The notes below the pieces were generated by a model. The model did no database searches. It was not told the DNA's origin and saw only the letters and a list, made by a program, of their open reading frames with translations. 5,719 nucleotides of DNA from Actinomycetota bacterium (GTDB lineage: Bacteria; Actinomycetota; Actinomycetes; S36-B12; UBA5976): the NCBI GenBank assembly GCA_947486505.1, contig CANKTT010000093.1:1-5719 (forward strand). The letters are read 5' to 3'. A program made the position numbers and the translations under genes. Of this stretch, positions 1 through 4,472 are shown one piece after another. The stretch's first letter is position 1. Each line of letters starts with the position of its first letter.

Positions 1-69
1 AGGAATTTCAACGCCACAGCCGGTAAGCAGCAGAACTGCAACGAGGTTGGCAGATAGCTTTTTGATCAC
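1..69 (-). CDS. N-terminus of a lipoprotein, cut by the window edge
   Basis: Only the first 23 codons are present. Read on the minus strand from a GTG at 69 they give MIKKLSANLVAVLLLTGCGV and then E-I-P. This is a classic lipoprotein signal peptide: a positively charged start (Lys3, Lys4), a hydrophobic stretch at about residues 8-15, and a lipobox L-T-G-C ending in Cys18, which would be lipidated by Lgt and become the mature N-terminus after LspA cleavage. The protein should therefore be anchored to the outer face of the cytoplasmic membrane. The GTG is the only usual start in frame, because a stop (TAA) lies 12 bases upstream. No good ribosome-binding site precedes it, but a TANNNT hexamer lies exactly 6 bases upstream, so a leaderless mRNA is possible. 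The function cannot be known from 23 residues; solute-binding or small envelope proteins are common in this class. Confidence 0.7.
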   Translation of the reverse strand, partial: MIKKLSANLVAVLLLTGCGVEIP

Positions 70-75
70 ACATAG

Positions 76-81
76 AGGTTA
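76..81 (-). promoter_or_regulatory. Candidate -10 box for the lipoprotein gene
   Basis: TAACCT on the minus strand fits the actinobacterial TANNNT -10 pattern, matching TATAAT at positions 1, 2 and 6. It is followed by exactly 6 bases and then the GTG start at 69, so transcription would begin at or next to the start codon. No convincing -35 box is visible. The region expected to hold it overlaps the -10 candidate of the divergent methyltransferase gene. The call rests on pattern and spacing only. Confidence 0.3.
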
Positions 82-99
82 GCGCGATTTATCAGAGGG

Positions 100-105
100 T
101 AGAAT
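100..105 (+). promoter_or_regulatory. Candidate -10 box for a leaderless methyltransferase mRNA
   Basis: TAGAAT matches the TATAAT consensus at 5 of 6 positions and is separated by exactly 6 bases from the ATG at 112, so the expected transcription start is the A of the start codon. This is the usual geometry of leaderless actinobacterial transcripts. No clear -35 box is seen. A competing reading is that GAGGG at 95-99 is a Shine-Dalgarno site serving the in-frame TTG at 106 with a 6-base spacer; in that case the promoter would lie further left, inside the lipoprotein gene. Confidence 0.4.
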
Positions 106-111
106 TTGTGT

Positions 112-576
112 ATGGATGATTTGCAAAAAGGTCGATTGTTAGTTTTTCTTCAGTTCGGCTTAATCATCATTTTGGCCGTGTATCCCGACAGCACGACCGT
201 TGACTCTCGACTTAATATTCTCGGCACCGTGTTCATAGCGATTGGCCTAGTCTTACTCTTTGCAGGTTTCAGAGGACTGGGTAAGTCCCTAAACGCTAAC
301 CCGGTTCCGAATCAAGATGGGGTTTTAGTCACTACGGGAATCTACAGCGTGGTTCGTCACCCGATTTACCTAGGACTTTTGGTAATCACATTTGGACTTG
401 TTGTGTCGAGTGGAGTCTTGGCGCAATTTGTTCCTTGGGTAAATCTAGTAATTCTTTTGACTTACAAGATGCGCTGGGAAGAAGTTTTGCTTTCGGCAAA
501 GTACAAGGGCTACGCTCAATACTTGACCAAGGTTCCAGCCATAATTCCTGGCTTAAAGCCAAGAAACAAAAAGTAG
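112..576 (+). CDS. Isoprenylcysteine carboxyl methyltransferase (ICMT/PEMT-like) family membrane protein
   Basis: A 154-residue integral membrane protein of the small SAM-dependent methyltransferase family that includes ICMT and phospholipid N-methyltransferases. Hydrophobic segments lie at about residues 9-23, 35-52, 86-100 and 103-118. The family signature is clear: G-I-Y-S-V-V-R-H-P-I-Y at 76-86 (Arg82-His83-Pro84), a Glu pair at 123-124, Y-K-G-Y-A-Q-Y at 131-137 and a final I-P-G-L at 145-148; in the family these C-terminal parts form the SAM site. Bacterial members are numerous and mostly uncharacterised, so the methyl acceptor (lipid, isoprenoid or thiol) cannot be named. The ATG at 112 was chosen because a TAGAAT box lies 6 bases upstream; a TTG at 106, two codons earlier, is the alternative. 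The stop touches the stop of the convergent racemase gene with no base between them. The neighbouring genes give no functional clue. Confidence 0.85.
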   Translation: MDDLQKGRLLVFLQFGLIIILAVYPDSTTVDSRLNILGTVFIAIGLVLLFAGFRGLGKSLNANPVPNQDGVLVTTGIYSVVRHPIYLGLLVITFGLVVSSGVLAQFVPWVNLVILLTYKMRWEEVLLSAKYKGYAQYLTKVPAIIPGLKPRNKK

Positions 577-582
577 CTACTT
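571..582. repeat. 12-base perfect palindrome at the convergent gene junction
   Basis: AAGTAGCTACTT is its own reverse complement and is centred exactly on the 576/577 boundary. It arises because both converging genes end in the same two codons, AAG (Lys) then TAG, and their stops touch. With no loop it would make only a weak RNA hairpin, and no T-run follows on either side, so it is not called as a terminator. Confidence 0.8.
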
Positions 583-1683
583 AACCCATTCAGTGGACAC
601 AGTGAATCTGTCCACCACTTCACGAATCGGATCAACACCAATTCCAGGTCCTGTTGGCACATCAATGTGGCCATCGACCAAAACAAAAGGTTCTGTTGTG
701 TCGGTTTCAAAGTAACGAGCCGAAGCCGAAGTATCACCAGGCAATGTGAAGTTCGGTAGTGCAGCTAGTGCCAAGTTTGCAGCCCTTCCAATACCGGTTT
801 CCAGCATGCCGCCACACCAGACTGGAATACCAGCAGCTTGGGCCAAGTCATGAATCTTGACTGCTTCGATGTATCCACCAACTCGTGCTGGCTTGATATT
901 GATAATCGAAGTGGCTCCAATTTCAATCGCATCACGAGCCACGCCAGCTGAAACGATCGATTCATCAAGGCATACTGGAGTTTCAATGTATTCAGCCAAT
1001 CGCGCATGACCCAGAATGTCTTCTTCTTCGATTGGCTGCTCAATTAGCAAGAGATTGAATTCATCGAGCCGCTTTAACAAGTCAAAGTCATCGCGAGTGT
1101 AAGCGGTATTGGCATCAACTTGAAGTAACAGGTCGGGTCCAAAGGTCTCTCGCACTAACTTCACTGGTTCGTAATCCCAACCAGGTTCGATCTTTAACTT
1201 GATTCGCAAGTAACCATCCGCCAAGTAGCCTTCAACGGTATTCATTAACTCGGGCAGGGTATCCATGATGCCAACTGAAACACCAGCGGGGACTTTAGTT
1301 TTGGTGGCGCCAAGGTAGGTTGCAAAGGAAGTTCCACTTGCTCGTAATTGGGCATCAAGTACAGCAGTTTCTAAGGCGGCTTTGGCCATGCGATGACCTT
1401 TTGCCCAATGCAGCGTAGGCGCAATTGCTTCGGCAGTTAGTTGGTTGCCAAGTTTCATAGCTTCAGGAATAAAGAAATCGCGTAGCACTCCGGCCGCTGC
1501 TGTGTGGTACTCACTCGAATAGTCAGGCAATGCATTGGCAGCACATTCGGCCCAACCTTCGCCCGCATCAGTGATTGCATGCACCCAAACAACTTCATGG
1601 ACACTGACTGAGCCTTCAGAGGTGCGAAATGGAGACTTTAAAGGAACGTCAAGGCGGATTAGTTCTACTGCTTCTAGTTTCAT
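577..1683 (-). CDS. menC: N-succinylamino acid racemase / o-succinylbenzoate synthase (enolase superfamily)
   Basis: A 368-residue member of the muconate-lactonizing subgroup of the enolase superfamily, a cytoplasmic Mg-dependent enzyme. It has the same length as, and looks very close to, the Amycolatopsis N-acylamino acid racemase, which has both racemase and o-succinylbenzoate synthase activity. An N-terminal capping domain (about 1-125) is followed by the barrel. The catalytic set is complete: K-L-K at 162-164, metal ligands Asp190 (Q-V-D-A-N), Glu215 (L-I-E-Q-P) and Asp240 (C-L-D-E-S), and the opposing general base Lys264 (I-N-I-K-P). Automatic annotation would name it menC, for menaquinone synthesis. 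The partner gene just upstream, a GNAT acyltransferase, points instead to racemisation of N-succinyl amino acids; both roles could coexist. Its ATG overlaps the GNAT stop as ATGA, and a ribosome-binding site lies at 1690-1695, so translation is probably coupled. Family assignment is firm; the physiological substrate is inferred. Confidence 0.93.
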   Translation of the reverse strand: MKLEAVELIRLDVPLKSPFRTSEGSVSVHEVVWVHAITDAGEGWAECAANALPDYSSEYHTAAAGVLRDFFIPEAMKLGNQLTAEAIAPTLHWAKGHRMAKAALETAVLDAQLRASGTSFATYLGATKTKVPAGVSVGIMDTLPELMNTVEGYLADGYLRIKLKIEPGWDYEPVKLVRETFGPDLLLQVDANTAYTRDDFDLLKRLDEFNLLLIEQPIEEEDILGHARLAEYIETPVCLDESIVSAGVARDAIEIGATSIINIKPARVGGYIEAVKIHDLAQAAGIPVWCGGMLETGIGRAANLALAALPNFTLPGDTSASARYFETDTTEPFVLVDGHIDVPTGPGIGVDPIREVVDRFTVSTEWVK

Positions 1684-2375
1684 TTCAATCCCTCTGGTGG
1701 TTCCACCAATAGATGTGTGCGATCTTGCATTGCCTTAATTGTCCAGCCTTGTGCCATTAGCGGCTCTAAGGCTTCCCGAGTATTTGCTCGCCATTGCTTA
1801 GCACTGGCAAGGTCAGTTCGCCGCAAAGTTTCAATGTCCTCCGGGATCTCAACTGCAATTGCATTGGGAGAGATATTGGAATTTATATGAGAATTCTTTA
1901 GATCCCAAAAAACGAATAATCGATCTGAGTCATCGCCAGCATTAATCTCATCTGTCATTGTCCCGTAAAAGTTTGGTAGGTACTCAACAGCCTTTGCACC
2001 CAGTTTGTCGAAGTTGAAAACACAATTTCGGCGAACTAGGGGATCAAATGACCAAGTGATTCCAGCCAGACCCTGTTGCCTTGCCCATTCAAATTGATGC
2101 TGCTTAAGCTCAAAACCTGCGCCGACCTGAAATGAACCCGTTACGTGGGAATGAAGTATGTCTTTTCCATTGAAGATGCCTCGAAACCCAAAAGAAGCGG
2201 CCACCATTTCATCACCGTCATAGGCTGCACTGCAATATGCACCGACATGAAGCACGGCGATACCTAAATCAAAAGGCACTACCTCAGGTCCGCCAGCCCA
2301 CACTTTGCAAAAGAACGCACTTACGGCTTCCATCTCATCGATGCTAGATACTTGGCTGATGCGAAGCGCGGTCAT
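1680..2375 (-). CDS. COG3375-type GNAT acyltransferase, probable N-succinyltransferase partner of the racemase
   Basis: A 231-residue cytoplasmic protein of the predicted GNAT group COG3375. Recognisable blocks are H-S-H-V-T-G at 75-80, then a segment (81-94) in the place of the acyl-CoA-binding loop, W-S-F-D-P-L with R-R-N at 108-116, F-D-K-L-G-A at 122-127, and E-Y-L-P-N-F-Y-G at 131-138 followed by a D-R-L motif near 151-153. The loop reads V-G-A-G-F-E-L-K, not the usual R-G-x-G-x-G/A pattern; from memory, actinobacterial COG3375 proteins commonly diverge here. A GNAT of this kind encoded beside an N-succinylamino acid racemase is known from Geobacillus kaustophilus as succinyl-CoA:D-amino acid N-succinyltransferase, and that role is inferred here from gene pairing. 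GGAGG ends only 1 base before the ATG, too close for a normal ribosome-binding site, and an in-frame stop 18-20 bases upstream excludes an earlier start. C-A-G-A-A-T lies 6 bases before the ATG, so leaderless transcription is possible. Substrate is not proven. Confidence 0.85.
   Translation of the reverse strand: MTALRISQVSSIDEMEAVSAFFCKVWAGGPEVVPFDLGIAVLHVGAYCSAAYDGDEMVAASFGFRGIFNGKDILHSHVTGSFQVGAGFELKQHQFEWARQQGLAGITWSFDPLVRRNCVFNFDKLGAKAVEYLPNFYGTMTDEINAGDDSDRLFVFWDLKNSHINSNISPNAIAVEIPEDIETLRRTDLASAKQWRANTREALEPLMAQGWTIKAMQDRTHLLVEPPEGLK
1690..1695 (-). promoter_or_regulatory. Ribosome-binding site of the racemase gene
   Basis: AGAGGG on the minus strand, inside the last codons of the GNAT gene, lies 6 bases before the racemase ATG. 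It supports that start and allows independent initiation besides coupling through the ATGA overlap. Confidence 0.65.
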
Positions 2376-2381
2376 GCCTCC

Positions 2382-2387
2382 ATTCTG
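2382..2387 (-). promoter_or_regulatory. Candidate -10 box for a leaderless GNAT-racemase mRNA
   Basis: CAGAAT matches TATAAT at 4 of 6 positions, though its first base breaks the TANNNT pattern. It lies exactly 6 bases before the ATG at 2375, the same spacing as at the two genes at the left end of the window. This would explain why the GGAGG next to the ATG is badly placed as a ribosome-binding site. It competes with the box at 2420-2425. Confidence 0.25.
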
Positions 2388-2419
2388 CCCGAGTCATTGA
2401 AAGGCCTTAAATCAGGGGA

Positions 2420-2425
2420 TTTATA
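2420..2425 (-). promoter_or_regulatory. Alternative -10 box for the GNAT-racemase operon
   Basis: TATAAA on the minus strand matches TATAAT at the first five positions and is preceded by TTG. It would start transcription near 2413 and leave a leader of about 38 bases. No recognisable -35 lies 16-18 bases upstream (the sequence there is CCCAGG-like). Confidence 0.3.
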
Positions 2426-2542
2426 CAAGTTTGAGGGATTTTCCTGGGTCTGGTGGTAATTGTGTGACTACTGGGGTTATTCTCTTCCTAAGTACTCCTA
2501 GGCGAAATACAACATGTCGGGGAAGGCAGTTTGTAGCTGGCT

Positions 2543-2549
2543 AGGAGGT
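2543..2549 (+). promoter_or_regulatory. Strong ribosome-binding site of the DUF3145 gene
   Basis: AGGAGGT is a near-perfect match to the end of 16S rRNA and lies 6 bases before the ATG at 2556. It fixes that start and is the best Shine-Dalgarno site in the window. Confidence 0.9.
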
Positions 2550-2555
2550 AAGTAA

Positions 2556-3062
2556 ATGGCGCATTCGTCAAATACGCGCGGTGTTGTGTTTATTCACAGC
2601 ACACCGCGGGCACTAACCGCTCATATTGAATGGGCGCTCGGTGGTCTGTTAGGCATACCTGTCAACCTTGAATGGGTTAACCAACCTGTTGCACCAGGAA
2701 CGGTTCGAAGTGAAATGTCCTGGATTGGCACAGCAGATTTGTCAGCAAAGATTGCCTCTGCGCTACGTGGATTTCCACACCTTAGATTTGAGGTTACCGA
2801 AGAACCAAGTACGGGCTTTGATGGTCAGCGATATGTGTCAACCCCATCCCTAGGAATCTGGCGAAGCCCAATGGGAGTATTTGGTGAAAGCTTTATCTCG
2901 GACGACAAGCTCCGAACTGCAATTACAAATGCAACCGCAACAGGCAATTCACTAGTTGAGGCAGTTGACGAAGTTATAGGCGGTCCTTGGGATCGCGAAC
3001 TAGAACCGTTTAGGTACGCCGGTGAAGGGGCACCAGTTAGATGGCTACATCAAGTTAGTTAG
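2556..3062 (+). CDS. DUF3145 family protein, function unknown
   Basis: A 168-residue protein that I recognise as DUF3145, a family conserved across Actinobacteria and without an established function. Family-typical parts are R-G-V-V-F-I-H-S near 8-15, a conserved H-I-E-W at 23-26, the L-R-F-E-V-T-E-E segment at 76-83, T-P-S-L-G-I-W at 96-102, P-W-D-R-E-L-E-P-F-R at 144-153 and a final V-R-W-L-H near 161-165. There is no signal peptide or membrane segment, so it should be cytoplasmic. Length is normal for the family. The start is fixed by the ribosome-binding site at 2543-2549. It converges on accD with touching stop codons. DUF3145 genes are commonly found beside the actinobacterial fabF/accD genes, which hints at a link to fatty-acid or acyl-CoA metabolism, but this is guilt by association only. 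Confidence 0.92.
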   Translation: MAHSSNTRGVVFIHSTPRALTAHIEWALGGLLGIPVNLEWVNQPVAPGTVRSEMSWIGTADLSAKIASALRGFPHLRFEVTEEPSTGFDGQRYVSTPSLGIWRSPMGVFGESFISDDKLRTAITNATATGNSLVEAVDEVIGGPWDRELEPFRYAGEGAPVRWLHQVS

Positions 3063-3065
3063 TTA
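3054..3065. repeat. GTTA x3 tandem repeat across the DUF3145/accD stop codons
   Basis: Three perfect copies of GTTA span the 3062/3063 gene boundary and contain both stop codons (TAG of DUF3145, TAA of accD). On the minus strand the repeat puts a TAA in all three frames within 11 bases; on the plus strand it puts TAG in two frames. It is probably a slippage product kept as a stop cluster. Confidence 0.75.
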
Positions 3066-4472
3066 CAGCGGAATGTTTCCGTGATTGCCGCGCGGGAACG
3101 AACCATCTGGATTAGCAGCGGACTTTAACGCAGCAGCAATTGCAGTTCGAGTTTTCGTGGGAGCAACAATTTCATCGACTGCGCCAATTTCAATACATCT
3201 AGGTAATCCACCAGCGGTGATCTTATGCTCTTCAGCCAACTCAGCCTCAACAGCGTCCTTTTGGTCTGGTGGCACTTCAGCCAGGCGCCTGCGGTGCAAG
3301 ATGCGAATCGCTGCAAGCGGTCCCATAACGGCAACTTCTGCGCCTTCCCAAGCCATAACGCGAGTAGCGCCTAATGCCTTGGAGTTCATTGCGATGTATG
3401 CACCGCCATAAGACTTACGAGTAACACAAGTAATTCGAGGCACAACGCATTCTGCGAAAGCATGAAGCAATTTTGCGCCGCGACGTACAACGCCGTCCCA
3501 TTCTTGGCCAACACCAGGTAAGTAACCAGGCACGTCGACCATGACAATCATTGGAATTCCAAGCGCGTCACACATGCGAACAAAGCGTGCGCTCTTCTCG
3601 GCAGATGTTGCATCTAAGCAGCCACCAAGTCGAAGTGGGTTGTTAGCAACTACTCCAACAGTGCGACCTCCAAAACGACCTAAGGTTGTGATGATGTTTG
3701 GAGCCCAACGTGGATGAAGTTCTACGCCAGTTCCGGCATCAATTACGGAATCAACAATTGGATGAGCGTCGTAGGCACGATTGTTTTGCTCTGGCAAAAG
3801 TGCGCCCATGTCTACATCAGAAATCTTTGAGGTATCAAGCAAACCTTGATTACCAAGCAAGTCAGTGATGTTTCGAGTGTCCGCGATAGCACGTTCTTCA
3901 GTATCGCTAACTACGTGGACTACACCACTGCGACGACCATGTGGTTCTGGACCACCTAAGCGCAGCATGTCTACGTCTTCACCGGTTACTGAGCGAACCA
4001 CGTCGGGACCAGTTACGAAGATTCGGCCTTCTGGACCAAGAATCACGATGTCAGTTAATGCCGGACCGTAAGCGCCACCACCAGCGGCTGGGCCAAGTAC
4101 AACCGAGACCTGTGGAATCTTGCCAGAGGCCTGAGTCATTACCCGGAAGATGTCACCGAATGGCTTCAGCGCGCCGATACCTTCTTGCAAACGCGCACCA
4201 CCAGAGTGCCAGATACCAACGATTGGGCACTGTTCTTTCATAGCTATTGCATAAGCGTCAACAATTACTGCACCTTCAGCTGCGCCAAGTGCGCCACCTT
4301 GAAATGAAGGATCGTTGGCAAAGGCAACGACGGTTCGGCCATTGATTTTGCCAGTCGCGGAAACTGCACCGATGCCATCAACTTGGCTTGCAACGTATTG
4401 CAAAGTGCCCTCATCGAGCAAAGCTGTTAGGCGAGCATTCGCCATTAACTTCTTGTCAACGACAGCGGTCAT
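3063..4472 (-). CDS. accD: Acyl-CoA carboxylase beta (carboxyltransferase) subunit
   Basis: A 469-residue carboxyltransferase subunit of the PccB/AccD family. It transfers CO2 from biotin, carried by a separate alpha subunit (biotin carboxylase plus carrier), to an acyl-CoA; with acetyl-CoA this makes malonyl-CoA. Both crotonase-like halves are present. The N-half has S-G-G-A-R at 90-94 and G-G-G-A-Y at 131-135 (first oxyanion hole); the C-half has V-D-V-P-G-Y near 312-317 and R-K-S-Y-G-G-A-Y-I at 352-360 (second oxyanion hole). Ile360 aligns with the position where Streptomyces AccB has Ile and PccB has Asp, which favours acetyl-CoA acceptance. It is shorter than PccB (about 530 residues), mainly at the N-terminus. 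The gene starts inside the fabF stop (ATGA) with no clear ribosome-binding site, so translation depends on coupling. It is the last gene of the operon. Acetyl- versus propionyl-CoA use is inferred from one residue and the context. Confidence 0.93.
   Translation of the reverse strand: MTAVVDKKLMANARLTALLDEGTLQYVASQVDGIGAVSATGKINGRTVVAFANDPSFQGGALGAAEGAVIVDAYAIAMKEQCPIVGIWHSGGARLQEGIGALKPFGDIFRVMTQASGKIPQVSVVLGPAAGGGAYGPALTDIVILGPEGRIFVTGPDVVRSVTGEDVDMLRLGGPEPHGRRSGVVHVVSDTEERAIADTRNITDLLGNQGLLDTSKISDVDMGALLPEQNNRAYDAHPIVDSVIDAGTGVELHPRWAPNIITTLGRFGGRTVGVVANNPLRLGGCLDATSAEKSARFVRMCDALGIPMIVMVDVPGYLPGVGQEWDGVVRRGAKLLHAFAECVVPRITCVTRKSYGGAYIAMNSKALGATRVMAWEGAEVAVMGPLAAIRILHRRRLAEVPPDQKDAVEAELAEEHKITAGGLPRCIEIGAVDEIVAPTKTRTAIAAALKSAANPDGSFPRGNHGNIPL

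Larger units (their letters stand above)
2376..2555. other. Divergent intergenic region between the GNAT and DUF3145 genes
   Basis: The only sizeable non-coding stretch (180 bases). It must hold promoters for both the GNAT-racemase operon (minus) and DUF3145 (plus). Candidate minus-strand -10 boxes are listed separately. On the plus strand no box pair is convincing; TATTCT at 2478-2483 fits TANNNT but has no matching -35. A short imperfect inverted repeat, CCTA at 2487-2490 against TAGG at 2499-2502, surrounds AGTACT and could be a weak operator, or chance. A 13-codon open frame at 2514-2555 is discussed as a finding. Confidence 0.6.

Noticed and set aside
106..111. TTG at 106 as start of the methyltransferase
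   Set aside because: GAGGG at 95-99 would suit it, but ATG at 112 is a stronger codon and has TAGAAT exactly 6 bases upstream. The two differ by only two residues, and the TTG is not excluded.
549..561. Small hairpin TGGCT-TAA-AGCCA near the end of the methyltransferase gene
   Set aside because: Five-pair stem followed by A-rich sequence on the plus strand and without a T-run after it on either strand, so not an intrinsic terminator.
765..1043. 92-codon open frame in another frame of the racemase gene
   Set aside because: It lies wholly within the racemase, which has all its catalytic residues in the main frame; composition looks like an out-of-frame shadow.
3069..3081. Small hairpin CGGAA-TGT-TTCCG at the end of accD
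   Set aside because: Only five pairs and no T-run downstream on either strand; it lies in coding sequence for the last accD codons. Not supported as a terminator.
3085..3411. 108-codon open frame antisense to the accD 3' end
   Set aside because: It is opposite a strongly conserved carboxyltransferase, its translation has no recognisable family, and no ribosome-binding site supports it.
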